Source: Agrococcus jenensis
GTDB taxonomy: Bacteria > Actinomycetota > Actinomycetes > Actinomycetales > Microbacteriaceae
Direction of reading: 5' to 3'
DNA: 64,000 nt
Assembly (NCBI RefSeq): GCF_003752465.1
Contig: NZ_RKHJ01000001.1
Span: forward strand, 2,046,001-2,110,000
The notes beneath the pieces were generated by a model that saw only the letters and a list, made by a program, of their open reading frames with translations, was not told the origin of the DNA and did not search any database. The translations under genes and the position numbers were made by a program. This document shows, piece after piece, positions 8,850 through 17,314 of this stretch; the first letter of the stretch is position 1, and each line of letters opens with the position of its first letter.

Positions 8850-8987
8850 TCAGGCCGGCGGCTGCGGGGCACCGCCCGAGGCGGTGTCCTCCTCGGTCTC
8901 GGCGTCCTGCTGCTGCTCGTCGAGCGGCTGCGCGTCGCGGTCCTCGGGGTCGACGGTGCGCTCGTCGGGGCTCTGCTGGTCGCTCAT
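8850..8987 (-). CDS. Small acidic hypothetical protein
   Basis: A 45-residue predicted protein rich in Asp, Glu and Gln (starts MSDQQSPDERTVDPEDRD), with no hydrophobic segment and no known domain. Support is the AGGAG ribosome site just upstream of the ATG, the terminator immediately downstream, and the position divergent from the membrane protein gene at 9073. It would be cytoplasmic and disordered. I do not recognise a family; the chance that it is spurious is real. Confidence 0.5.
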   Translation of the reverse strand: MSDQQSPDERTVDPEDRDAQPLDEQQQDAETEEDTASGGAPQPPA

Positions 8988-9016
8988 CGCTGCGACTCCT
9001 CTCGTCGGGACTCCCG

Positions 9017-9044
9017 TTGTACTCCCCGATCCCGGGAGTACCGT
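9017..9044 (+). promoter_or_regulatory. Promoter of the duplicated membrane protein gene
   Basis: TTGTAC (9017-9022) and TACCGT (9039-9044) are separated by 16 bp and lie 28 bp before the ATG at 9073. This is one of the few -35/-10 pairs in the window that looks like a standard sigma-A promoter. Confidence 0.5.
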
Positions 9045-9072
9045 GAGCGCACCTTCCGGGAGAGGAGACATC

Positions 9073-9750
9073 ATGGCGAGACGCTTCCGCTCCAGCAGCT
9101 GGCTGCGCGACCACGGGCTGCTGCTCGTGCTGCTCGGCATCTTCGTGGCCACGCTCGCCGCGATGGTCGTGACCGGCGCGGCGGTCGCATCCGACGAGCA
9201 GGTGCAGCACGGCGGCGAGCCGATCTCGCCGCTCGCCTACCTCGCGACGCCCGACTTCGCCGAGGCGACGTTCGAGAACTGGGAGTCGGAGTTCCTGCAG
9301 ATGGCGTCGTACGTGCTGCTGACCGCCTACCTGTTCCAGCGCGGCTCCGCGGAGTCGAAGGACCCGGACAGCGAGGAGCCGGTCGACGAGGACCCGCGGC
9401 ACGCGCGCGTCACCGCAGCGACGCCCTGGCCGGTGCGGCGCGGCGGGATGGTGCTCAAGCTCTACGAGCACTCGCTGCTCATCTTCTTCTCGGTGCTGTT
9501 CCTGCTGTCGATGGCCCTCCACGCGATCGGGGGTGCCGGGGCGTACAACGAGGAGCAGCTGCAGCACGGCGGCGAGCCGGTCTCGGTGCTGGGCTACCTC
9601 GGCACGTCGCAGTTCTGGTTCGAGTCGATGCAGAACTGGCAGAGCGAGTTCCTCGCCGTCGCGGCGATCGTCTGGGCGTCGATCTGGCTGCGCGAGCGGG
9701 GCTCGCCCGAGTCCAAGCCGGTCTCGGCCCCGCACTCGCAGACCGGGTGA
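9073..9750 (+). CDS. Two-fold repeated membrane protein (resembles DUF6766)
   Basis: A 225-residue membrane protein with four hydrophobic segments in two pairs. Each half holds a helix, a short external loop with QHGGEP and a tyrosine/leucine pair, an amphipathic E(N)WxSEF segment, and another helix ending in ERGS/QRGS-(A/P)ESK. The halves start near residues 15 and 130 and are clearly homologous, so the gene arose by internal duplication. A ribosome site (GGGAGAGGAG) precedes the ATG. Function is unknown; the DUF6766 label is from memory of similar proteins and is not certain. Confidence 0.7.
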   Translation: MARRFRSSSWLRDHGLLLVLLGIFVATLAAMVVTGAAVASDEQVQHGGEPISPLAYLATPDFAEATFENWESEFLQMASYVLLTAYLFQRGSAESKDPDSEEPVDEDPRHARVTAATPWPVRRGGMVLKLYEHSLLIFFSVLFLLSMALHAIGGAGAYNEEQLQHGGEPVSVLGYLGTSQFWFESMQNWQSEFLAVAAIVWASIWLRERGSPESKPVSAPHSQTG

Positions 9751-9794
9751 GCGCGGGTACCCTGGTCGCATCCCGACTGCGAAGGAGCAGCCCC

Positions 9795-10973
9795 ATGCCC
9801 GAGACGATCATCGCCGGTTACGCGCGCACCCCGTTCGCCAAGTTCCTGGGGCAGCTGGCCCAGGTGCCCTCGACGGCGCTCGGCGCCCACGCGGCGAAGC
9901 ACGCGCTCGAGAAGGCCGGGATCGCCGCGACCGAGGTGGACGCCGTCATCGTCGGCCAGGTGCTGCAGGCCGCCGTGGGGCAGAACCCGCCGCGCCAGAC
10001 GGCGGTGGGCGCCGGCATCCCGATGACCGTGCCGGCGCTCGGCGTCAACGCCGTGTGCCTCTCGGGCACCGAGGCGATCGTCACCGGCCACCGCATGATC
10101 CAGCTCGGCGAGGCCGACGTCGTCGTCGCCGTCGGCCAGGAGTCGATGACGCTCGCACCGCATGCCGCGCCGATGCGCGCCGGCGCGAAGTTCGGGCAGC
10201 TCTCGCTCACCGACACGATGCAGTTCGACGGGCTGACGGATGCCTTCGAGCACGTGCCCATGGGGGAGTCGACCGACGGCTACAACGCCGCGTTCGAGGT
10301 CACGCGCGAGCAGCAGGACGAGTTCGCCGCCGCGTCGCACGCCCGGCTCGTGCGCGCGCAGGCCGACGGGACGCTCGACGGCGAGATCGTGCCGTTCGAG
10401 GCGAAGGCCGGCCGGAAGACCGTGACCGTGGCCGTCGACGACGGCGTGCGCGCGGAGACCACCGTCGAGTCGCTCGCCGCGCTGCGCCCCGCGTTCACCC
10501 CGGAGGGGTCGATCACCGCCGGCAACGCCTCGCAGATCACCGACGGCGCCGCTGCGGTCGTGCTCGTGTCGGACGCCTACGCGACCGAGCACGGCATCAC
10601 CGGCCTCGCCCGCGTGCTCGCGACCGGCTTCGTCGCCGGCCCGGACGTGTCGCTGCACTCGCAGCCCGCCGACGCGATCGAGCAGGCGCTCCGACGCGCG
10701 GGCAGGTCGGCGAGCGACCTGCAGGCGGTCGAGATCAACGAGGCGTTCGCGGCGGTCGGCGTCGCGTCGACGCGGCAGCTCGGCGTCGACCCCGAGATCG
10801 TCAACGCCAACGGCGGTGCCGTCTCGCTGGGCCACCCGATCGGCGCATCCGGCGCGCGCATCGTCGGGCACCTCGCCCGTCGCCTGCAGCAGCTGGGCAG
10901 CGGCGCGATCGGCGCGAGCGGCATCTGCGGTGGCGGCGGCCAGGGCTCCGCGGTGGTGCTCGAGGCGATCTGA
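9795..10973 (+). CDS. Acetyl-CoA C-acetyltransferase (thiolase)
   Basis: A 392-residue thiolase II, which condenses two acetyl-CoA to acetoacetyl-CoA or cleaves it. The nucleophile Cys88 lies in NAVCLSGTEA, the general base His is in SLGHPIGASGAR (near 347), and Cys378 is in the CGGGGQG end motif. NEAFA near residue 315 is also conserved. Length equals that of the biosynthetic thiolases. GAAGGAG is 7 bp before the ATG, and TACCCT upstream may be the -10. It stands alone, so it could serve fatty-acid breakdown or acetoacetyl-CoA supply. Confidence 0.93.
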   Translation: MPETIIAGYARTPFAKFLGQLAQVPSTALGAHAAKHALEKAGIAATEVDAVIVGQVLQAAVGQNPPRQTAVGAGIPMTVPALGVNAVCLSGTEAIVTGHRMIQLGEADVVVAVGQESMTLAPHAAPMRAGAKFGQLSLTDTMQFDGLTDAFEHVPMGESTDGYNAAFEVTREQQDEFAAASHARLVRAQADGTLDGEIVPFEAKAGRKTVTVAVDDGVRAETTVESLAALRPAFTPEGSITAGNASQITDGAAAVVLVSDAYATEHGITGLARVLATGFVAGPDVSLHSQPADAIEQALRRAGRSASDLQAVEINEAFAAVGVASTRQLGVDPEIVNANGGAVSLGHPIGASGARIVGHLARRLQQLGSGAIGASGICGGGGQGSAVVLEAI

Positions 10974-11017
10974 TCCGCTGAGAGCGAAGGGCGCCGACGC
11001 CCGGCACCCGCCCGGCC

Positions 11018-11023
11018 TAGGCT
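11018..11023 (+). promoter_or_regulatory. -10 hexamer TAGGCT, probable leaderless start
   Basis: TAGGCT lies 6 nt before the ATG of the luciferase-like monooxygenase gene (11030) with no ribosome binding site between. Confidence 0.6.
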
Positions 11024-11029
11024 GGTCGG

Positions 11030-12028
11030 ATGCGTCTGTCTGTGCTGGATCTCGCCCCGATCGCCCCTGGAGAGACCGCAGGCGCCAGCCTCGCCGGCTC
11101 CGTCGAGCTCGCCCAGGCGGCCGAGCGCCTGGGCTACGCCCGCGTCTGGTACGCCGAGCACCACAACATGGCGACGATCGCGTCGAGCGCGACGAGCGTG
11201 CTGATCGCCCACGTCGCCGCGCACACGTCGACGATCCGGCTCGGCGCCGGCGGCGTTATGCTGCCCAACCACTCGCCGCTCGTGATCGCCGAGCAGTTCG
11301 GCACGCTCGCCGAGCTGCACCCCGGCCGCATCGACCTGGGACTGGGCCGCGCGCCCGGCACCGACCAGCGCACGTGGACGGCGCTGCGCCGCGACATCCG
11401 CGCCTCCGAGCGGTTCCCCGAGGACGTCGTCGAGCTGCAGGGCTACCTGTCGGGCTCGCCGACGGTGCCCGGCATCAAGGCGGTGCCCGGCCACGGCACG
11501 AACGTGCCGCTGACGATCCTCGGCTCGTCGCTCTTCGGCGCGCAGCTCGCGGCCGCCCTCGGCCTCCCGTACGCCTTCGCGTCGCACTTCGCGCCGGACG
11601 CCCTGCACCAGGCCGTCGCGGTCTACCGCGAGCGGTTCGAGCCGAGCGCGCAGCTCGACGCGCCGTTCGTGATCGCCGGCATCAACGCGGTCGTCGCGCC
11701 CTCGCGCGACGAGGCGATGCAGATGCAGCGCGAGCTCGTGCGGGCGCGCGTGCGCGGCCTGCTGCTGCGCGACAGCCCGATCGCGCAGCAGGTCGGCGAC
11801 GACGAGCTCGACGCGCTCGCGGCGAGCCCGCAGGCGGCGCACATCGCGACGATGGTGCGCAACACGGCCCTCGGCACCGGTGACGAGGCGGTGGCGACCC
11901 TCCGCCGCTTCCAGGTGGAGGCCGACGCCGACGAGCTCATCATGGCCGTGCACGGCACGACCGCGGAGCGCATCCGCGCGATCGAGCTGCTCGAGGCGGC
12001 GGGCGGCCTTCGGGACGCAGCGGCCTGA
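11030..12028 (+). CDS. LLM class flavin-dependent oxidoreductase
   Basis: A 332-residue luciferase-like monooxygenase of the MsnO8 type, which uses FMNH2 and O2 on an unknown substrate. Seen: [16 protein letters not shown] near residues 40-55, [22 protein letters not shown] at about 80-100, and [14 protein letters not shown], the typical LLM signature. The protein is cytoplasmic. The start codon ATG 11030 is only 6 nt from TAGGCT, so the mRNA is probably leaderless. Its 3' end almost touches a convergent membrane protein gene. Confidence 0.88.
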   Translation: MRLSVLDLAPIAPGETAGASLAGSVELAQAAERLGYARVWYAEHHNMATIASSATSVLIAHVAAHTSTIRLGAGGVMLPNHSPLVIAEQFGTLAELHPGRIDLGLGRAPGTDQRTWTALRRDIRASERFPEDVVELQGYLSGSPTVPGIKAVPGHGTNVPLTILGSSLFGAQLAAALGLPYAFASHFAPDALHQAVAVYRERFEPSAQLDAPFVIAGINAVVAPSRDEAMQMQRELVRARVRGLLLRDSPIAQQVGDDELDALAASPQAAHIATMVRNTALGTGDEAVATLRRFQVEADADELIMAVHGTTAERIRAIELLEAAGGLRDAAA

Positions 12029-12029
12029 G

Positions 12030-12863
12030 TCACGCCGTGGCGCGCGCGCGCCGCAGCCGCAGCTCGCACCACACGGTGACGGCGCCGTAGGCGAGCAGGG
12101 CGGCGGCCACGAGGGCGAGGAACGGCACCGTGAGGGGGCGGTCCCACAGCAGGTCGTCGCGGCGGACGACGAGCGAGACGACGATCGCGGCGAGGCTCAG
12201 CAGCTGGGCGCCGTAGAGGATGCGGAAGGCGCTCCATCGCCGGTCGCCCAGCATCGCGAGGTTCACGACGCCGGTGAGGGTGAGCACGGCGCCGGTCGCG
12301 CGAGCGGTGAGCGGTGTCAGCTGCCATGCCCAGAGCTCCGCGAGCCACGCGGGCACCACGAGCGCGGCGGCGCCGGCCGCGAGCGCCGCGAGCCCGATCG
12401 CCGCGAGCGCGACGCGCACCGCGGCGGGGATCGCCACGTCGCCCTCCGGCACCGCACCCCGGCGCGCGCCGGGACCGTGCCCGCGCTGCACCACGAGCAG
12501 CCACACCATCGCGACCGGCGTGGTCGCGTAGAGCACGAGCCACACGGCGAACGGCAGGTTGGCCGAGAAGCGGTCGAGGTGCAGCAGCGTCGTGACGAGC
12601 AGCGCGGTGGCGAACACCGCCACCGCCGGCAGCCCGTGCCGCACGCGGTGCCAGCTCGGGGTGCGCCAGACGGCGAGGAAGTAGGCGATGCCGCCGAGAT
12701 ACGCGGAGGCGAGCACGAAGGCCGAGAGCGGTGGGGCGATCGGCCACGCGAACAGCTCGCCCGTGCGCTCGGGCGCCGCGAAGAGCACCACGACGGCGAC
12801 GACGAGGAACGGCACGATCGCGAGCGCGATCCAGCGCGTCGCCGGCAGCGGCCGCTCGATCAT
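12030..12863 (-). CDS. Multi-pass membrane protein of unknown function
   Basis: A 277-residue protein with about eight hydrophobic helices and short loops; no enzymatic motif is visible. A charged cytoplasmic loop (about 125-145, QRGHGPGARRG) splits the protein into two halves. Its ATG overlaps the stop codon of the upstream DUF4062/STAND ATPase (ATGA), so the two are translated together. I do not recognise the family; a membrane partner or effector of the ATPase is a reasonable guess only. Confidence 0.75.
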   Translation of the reverse strand: MIERPLPATRWIALAIVPFLVVAVVVLFAAPERTGELFAWPIAPPLSAFVLASAYLGGIAYFLAVWRTPSWHRVRHGLPAVAVFATALLVTTLLHLDRFSANLPFAVWLVLYATTPVAMVWLLVVQRGHGPGARRGAVPEGDVAIPAAVRVALAAIGLAALAAGAAALVVPAWLAELWAWQLTPLTARATGAVLTLTGVVNLAMLGDRRWSAFRILYGAQLLSLAAIVVSLVVRRDDLLWDRPLTVPFLALVAAALLAYGAVTVWCELRLRRARATA

Positions 12864-15397
12864 GGTGCGCGGACCAGCGCGAGCACGTCGACGAGCGGCA
12901 TCGTCGCGCCGCGCTGGGCCGCGCCGTCGAACGACTCGCCCGCCCCGCCATCCCGCAGCCGCGCGACGACCATCGTCGAGAAGTCGAACCCGCTGCGGTT
13001 GAGCGCGCCCTTCCGGCGCCGCAACGACTGCGCCGCGCCCTGCAGCACGCCCGCGGTGACCGCGTCGCCCTGGGCGCCGCGCACGCCGACGAAGCCCTCG
13101 AGCCCGTACGCGACGCCCTCGTCGTGCCCGAGCGCGAGCGACTCGTCGAGGCTCGTGCCGAGGTCGTCAGCCGCGCCCTCGACGTCGCCCGCGAACAGCC
13201 GCGCCCAGCCGCGGTGGTTGCGAGCGATGCCGATGCCGAGCAGCTCGTGCTGCGCCGTCGCGAGCGCGAGGCTCTCCTCGAAGCGCTCGCGCGCCCCGCC
13301 GATGTCGCCGGTGAGCAGGGCGATCCGGCCGAGCATCACGAGCGTCATCGCCTCGCCCCACGCATCCCCGACGGCGCGGAAGCCGGCGCGGCTGCGCTCG
13401 AGCACGGCGGTCGCGGCGGGAACGTCGGGCCCGTCGGGCAGCGTCAGCAGTCCCAGGCCGATCGAGACGTCGGCGAGGGCGGCGCCGCCGGGGTCCTCCG
13501 CCTCCGCGAAGAGGTCGCGCGAGGCCTGCATCCCGGGCACGACGTCCGACGTCGGCTCCTGCCAGAAGCGGATGGCGTGGGTGTAGTAGAGCGCGATCGC
13601 TCGCGTGCGCACGCCGAGCGGGATCGACTCGCGCTCGGCGAGCGCGAGCAGCTCGGTCATCCACTCGCGCACGAGTCCGAGGTGGCCGGCGATCCAGTGG
13701 TAGAGGTAGAGCGACCACGCGTGCTCGGCGGCGTCGTCGAGCCGGCGGTCGTCGAGCAGCAGCCGCACGACGCCGCCGAGGTTCTCGGCCTCGAGGTCGA
13801 GCCGTCGCAGCGTCGCGAGCTGCGACGCGCCCCGCATCGCCGCCTCCGCATCCGACGCGACCTGCCGGTAGTGGTCGATCCACGCCGCCCTGGCGGTCTC
13901 GAGCAGCGACGCGGGTCCGTTTTCCCGCGCGAACGCGCGGACGAGCACGGGCAGCGCGAGCATCGGCGCGCCCCGATGGTCCTCGTGGCGCAGCAGGCTC
14001 GCCTCGGCGAGGGCGGTGATCGCGGCGGTCGGATCGGCGATGCCGGCGGCGCCCAGCACCTGCTCGGCGGTGCTGCCCGCGAACGGGCCGGCGGGCACGG
14101 CGAGCGCGGTGAGCGCCTCGGTGGCGCTCGGATCGAGCAGGTCGACGCTCCACTGGATCGTGCTGCGCAGCGCCTGCTGGCGCTCGGGCAGGTCGCGCGC
14201 GCCGCCGACGAGCAGGGTGAGCGCCGACTCCAGCCGGCGCAGCAGCTCGTCGACCGGCATCCACACCATGCGCGCGGCCGCGAGCTCGATCGCGAGCGGG
14301 CTGCCGTCGAGCCGGCGGCAGATCTCGGCGACCGTCGCCTCGTTCTCGGGACCCAGTCGGAAGCCCGGTCGGACGGCGGCCGCGCGCTCCTCGAAGAGCG
14401 CCGCCGCTGCGGCGGCGTCGAGCGGACCGAGCGGGAAGAGCCGCTCCGCGCGCACGCGCAGCGGCGAGCGGCTCGTCACGAGCAGCGTCAGCCGCGGGGC
14501 GGCGCCGATGAGCCGCACGAGCAGCCCGACGGCGCCCAGCACGTGCTCGAGGTTGTCGACCACGAGCAGCACGTCGCGATCGGCGAGCGCCTCGACGACC
14601 TTCTGCTCGAGCGGCGCGTCGCCGGTGTCGCGCACGCCGAGCGAGCGGGCGATCACGGTGATGGCCCGCTCCGGCACGGTGATCGTCTCGAGCATCGCGA
14701 AGGCGACCGGGCGACCGGCGGCCGCGGCCGCCCCCGCCACCTCGATCGCGAGCCGCGACTTGCCGATGCCGCCGTCGCCCACGATCGTCACGATCCGCAC
14801 GTCGGGGCGGTCGAGCATCGCGAGCAGCGCGTCGCGCTCGGCGTCGCGGCCGACGATCGCGCTGTAGGGCGCGGGGATGCCCGGCATCGCGTCGGCGCGC
14901 AGCGCGCCGCGCGGCCGGCCGGCGTCGAAGCGCTCCGCGAGCAGCGTCGCGAGGTCCTGCCGCACGAGCGTCGCCAGCTCGTCGGCGTCGCGGTAGGCGC
15001 GGTACGACACGCGGTCGTCGGCGCGGATGCGGTCGAGCAGCGCCGCGAGCCGCGGCTCGCGCTCCGGCGCGGGGTCGAGCACGTAGATGAGCGACGGCAG
15101 CTCACCGGAGAGCGCGTACTCGTCCTCGAGCCCCGAGACCGCCTCGCCCGGCGCCACCCAGCCGTAGCGCTCGCCGTAGATGCCCACGAAGACGTCGCTC
15201 TGCGCGAGGTAGGAGCGGTAGAGCGAGCGGGGCGGGTGCGGCCGGGATCCCAGCTCGAACATCACCGGCGCGAGCTGCAGCCCCTCGATCGCCGACCGGA
15301 CCGCCTGGCGCTCGGCCGCCAGCTCCTTCAGCGTGGAGCTGACGAAGACGCGCAGCCGCTGGTCAGGCGTGCGGATCGGCGTGTCCGCCTCATCCAT
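12860..15397 (-). CDS. DUF4062 - STAND (NB-ARC-like) ATPase with TPR-like repeats
   Basis: An 845-residue signalling ATPase. Residues about 14-100 are a DUF4062 domain (RLRVFVSSTLKELAAER, then SDVFVGIYGERYGWV). The NTPase core follows: Walker A GDGGIGKS (207-214), Walker B VLLVVDN (275-281), sensor TSR (308-310) and a winged-helix region to about 480. The C-terminal half is helical with tetratricopeptide-like repeats. No DNA-binding domain is seen, unlike AfsR/SARP proteins. STAND proteins work as ligand-triggered switches that oligomerise. ATG 15397 is chosen because DUF4062 starts right after it; the longer frame upstream is shadow sequence. A hexamer CAGACT lies 6 nt before the ATG. Confidence 0.82.
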   Translation of the reverse strand: MDEADTPIRTPDQRLRVFVSSTLKELAAERQAVRSAIEGLQLAPVMFELGSRPHPPRSLYRSYLAQSDVFVGIYGERYGWVAPGEAVSGLEDEYALSGELPSLIYVLDPAPEREPRLAALLDRIRADDRVSYRAYRDADELATLVRQDLATLLAERFDAGRPRGALRADAMPGIPAPYSAIVGRDAERDALLAMLDRPDVRIVTIVGDGGIGKSRLAIEVAGAAAAAGRPVAFAMLETITVPERAITVIARSLGVRDTGDAPLEQKVVEALADRDVLLVVDNLEHVLGAVGLLVRLIGAAPRLTLLVTSRSPLRVRAERLFPLGPLDAAAAAALFEERAAAVRPGFRLGPENEATVAEICRRLDGSPLAIELAAARMVWMPVDELLRRLESALTLLVGGARDLPERQQALRSTIQWSVDLLDPSATEALTALAVPAGPFAGSTAEQVLGAAGIADPTAAITALAEASLLRHEDHRGAPMLALPVLVRAFARENGPASLLETARAAWIDHYRQVASDAEAAMRGASQLATLRRLDLEAENLGGVVRLLLDDRRLDDAAEHAWSLYLYHWIAGHLGLVREWMTELLALAERESIPLGVRTRAIALYYTHAIRFWQEPTSDVVPGMQASRDLFAEAEDPGGAALADVSIGLGLLTLPDGPDVPAATAVLERSRAGFRAVGDAWGEAMTLVMLGRIALLTGDIGGARERFEESLALATAQHELLGIGIARNHRGWARLFAGDVEGAADDLGTSLDESLALGHDEGVAYGLEGFVGVRGAQGDAVTAGVLQGAAQSLRRRKGALNRSGFDFSTMVVARLRDGGAGESFDGAAQRGATMPLVDVLALVRAP

Positions 15398-15449
15398 GCA
15401 CGCAGTCTGACTCCCCGCGAGCGGCGTGTCCAGCCGTCGCGTGCCGGCG

Positions 15450-16580
15450 CTACGGCGCCTCGCGGAGGGTGAGCCGGGCGACGGATGCCGCGGCTGCGGC
15501 GAGCAGGTCGGCCGCGTCGCGCTGCAGCGCGCCGAGGTCCGCCGGCCCGGCCGCGATCGAGATCGCCGGCACGCCCATCGCCGCGGCGGCGTGCGCGTCG
15601 ACCGCACCCGCGAGCACGCAGAGCTGCACGCCCTGTGCGCGGGCGGCGGCGTGCACGACCGAGACGACCTTGCCGCCTGCTGACTGGCCGTCGAACCTGC
15701 CCTCGCCGGTGAGCACGAGCGCGCTGCCGGCGATCGCCCGGTCGAGGCCGACGAGTCCCGCGAACCAGGCGCCGCCCGCGACGATCTCGCCGCCGGTGAG
15801 GGCGCGCAGCACGCTCGCGGCGCCACCGGCCGCCCCGGCGCCCGGCACGTCGGCGATCGCCGCGCGCTCCACGCCGAGGGCGGTGGCCGCGGCGCTCGCG
15901 AGCCGGCCGAGGGCGGCGTCGAGGGTCGCGACCTCGGCGGGCGTCGCGCCCTTCTGCGGCCCGAAGACCGCGGCCGCACCGCGCGGCCCGGTGAGGGGTG
16001 CGTCCACGTCGGTGACGAAGCGCCAGCGCGCGGCCAGCGCCCGCGGATCGATCGCCGTCACGTCGATGCGCTCGAGCGCGCCGAGGCCGCCGCCGCCCGC
16101 GCCGACGGGGCTGCCCGCGGCATCGGTCAGCCGTGCGCCGAGCGCGGTGAGCACCCCGGCGCCGCCGTCCGTGGTGGCGGAGCCGCCGAGCAGCAGCGTC
16201 AGCTCCGTCGCGCCGGCATCGAGCGCGTCGAGCACGACGCGGCCCAGCCCCTCGGTCGACGCCTCGAGCGGCCGGAGCTGCGCGTCCTCGACCTGGGGCA
16301 GGCCCGCGGCCTGGGCGAGCTCGATCACCGCGTGGCCGCCGTCGAGCGTCCACTGCGCGATCGCGGGCCTCCCGATCGCGTCGACCGTCGCGGTCGACCG
16401 CAGCTCGCCGCCGCGCGCGAGCAGCGCGTCGAGGCTGCCCTCGCCGCCGTCCGCCATCGGCACGAGCACGACCTCGGCGCCGGGCACCGCGGCGCGCACG
16501 CCGCGGGCGGCCGCCTCGCATGCCTCGAGCGCCGTCAGGCTGCCCTTGAACGCGTCGAAGGCCGCGACCACCCGGGTCAT
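15450..16580 (-). CDS. Glycerate kinase
   Basis: A 376-residue GlxK/GarK-type glycerate 2-kinase, which phosphorylates D-glycerate with ATP. Hallmarks: FDAFKGSLTALEAC at the N terminus, PMADGGEGSLDAL, GGSATTDGGAGVLTALGA, FGPQKGATP, and LTGEGRFDGQSAGGK near residue 290. Length is normal. The ATG overlaps the stop of the upstream amidotransferase-like gene (ATGA), and the STAND ATPase gene follows after 52 bp. It feeds glycerate into lower glycolysis. Confidence 0.93.
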   Translation of the reverse strand: MTRVVAAFDAFKGSLTALEACEAAARGVRAAVPGAEVVLVPMADGGEGSLDALLARGGELRSTATVDAIGRPAIAQWTLDGGHAVIELAQAAGLPQVEDAQLRPLEASTEGLGRVVLDALDAGATELTLLLGGSATTDGGAGVLTALGARLTDAAGSPVGAGGGGLGALERIDVTAIDPRALAARWRFVTDVDAPLTGPRGAAAVFGPQKGATPAEVATLDAALGRLASAAATALGVERAAIADVPGAGAAGGAASVLRALTGGEIVAGGAWFAGLVGLDRAIAGSALVLTGEGRFDGQSAGGKVVSVVHAAARAQGVQLCVLAGAVDAHAAAAMGVPAISIAAGPADLGALQRDAADLLAAAAASVARLTLREAP

Positions 16581-17314
16581 CGCGTGAGCCCGTACCGCTC
16601 GGCGAAGCGGGCGAGGATGGTCTGCGGATGCTCGACGTGCGCGGCCCGGCCGGCACGGACGAGGTCGTCGACCTCGTCGGGGGAGAAGTAGCCGTGGTCG
16701 CGGTAGGCGCGGATGCGCTGCTCAAGGCCGTCGGCGTCGAGCTCGGGGTGGAACTGCGTCGCGACGACGTGCTCGCCCACCCGCAGCATGTGCACGCAGG
16801 CGGCGGAGACGGCCAGCGTCGTGACGGGGTGCGCGACCGAGCCCGCGGGGGCCTCGCGGATGCCCTCCTTGTGGCCGCCGAACGCGGTGAACGCGCGGGG
16901 GAGGCCCTCGATGAGCCAGTCCTCGCCGACGAGGCTCAGCTCGACGGGCGCGACCGACTCCGCGATGCCCCGCACCATCCGCTCGCCGAGCGCGTGCACG
17001 ACGGCGCCGAGGCCGAGGCACGCGCCGAGGTAGGGGATGTCGTCGCGGATCACCTGCGTCGCGAGCGCGGTGAGCCACGGCACGACGCCGGCGTGCGCCG
17101 CGGGCCGCAGCTCGGGGTCGTCGCTGAAGTTCGCGGGGCCGCCGCCGATGAGCACGGCGTCGACGCCGGCCAGGTCGATGGCGGGCTGGTCGCGGTCGAG
17201 CCGGATGCGCTCGACGCGGCCCTCGTCGAGGCGCCCGAAGCGCACCATCGCCTCGAGCTCGGCAGCGGCGACGTCGTCCTCGGGCCGCGACTGCACGATG
17301 AGGATGCGGCTCAT
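16577..17314 (-). CDS. Type 1 glutamine amidotransferase family protein
   Basis: A 245-residue class I amidotransferase domain as a stand-alone protein, similar to GuaA-like GATases. The catalytic Cys99 sits in GACLGLG, and His/Glu in FHPELD near residue 195. IGGGPANFSDD is the oxyanion-side loop. No synthetase domain is fused or adjacent, so the acceptor of the ammonia is unknown. The start (ATG 17314) overlaps the tag stop codon, and its own stop overlaps the glycerate kinase start, so the three genes are co-translated. Confidence 0.85.
   Translation of the reverse strand: MSRILIVQSRPEDDVAAAELEAMVRFGRLDEGRVERIRLDRDQPAIDLAGVDAVLIGGGPANFSDDPELRPAAHAGVVPWLTALATQVIRDDIPYLGACLGLGAVVHALGERMVRGIAESVAPVELSLVGEDWLIEGLPRAFTAFGGHKEGIREAPAGSVAHPVTTLAVSAACVHMLRVGEHVVATQFHPELDADGLEQRIRAYRDHGYFSPDEVDDLVRAGRAAHVEHPQTILARFAERYGLTR

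Noticed and set aside
10989..11003. Terminator after the thiolase gene
   Set aside because: The stem is only about 5 bp and no T-run follows.
12731..15472. A 913-residue plus-strand frame opposite the STAND ATPase
   Set aside because: Shadow frame; the minus-strand product has clear DUF4062 and Walker motifs.
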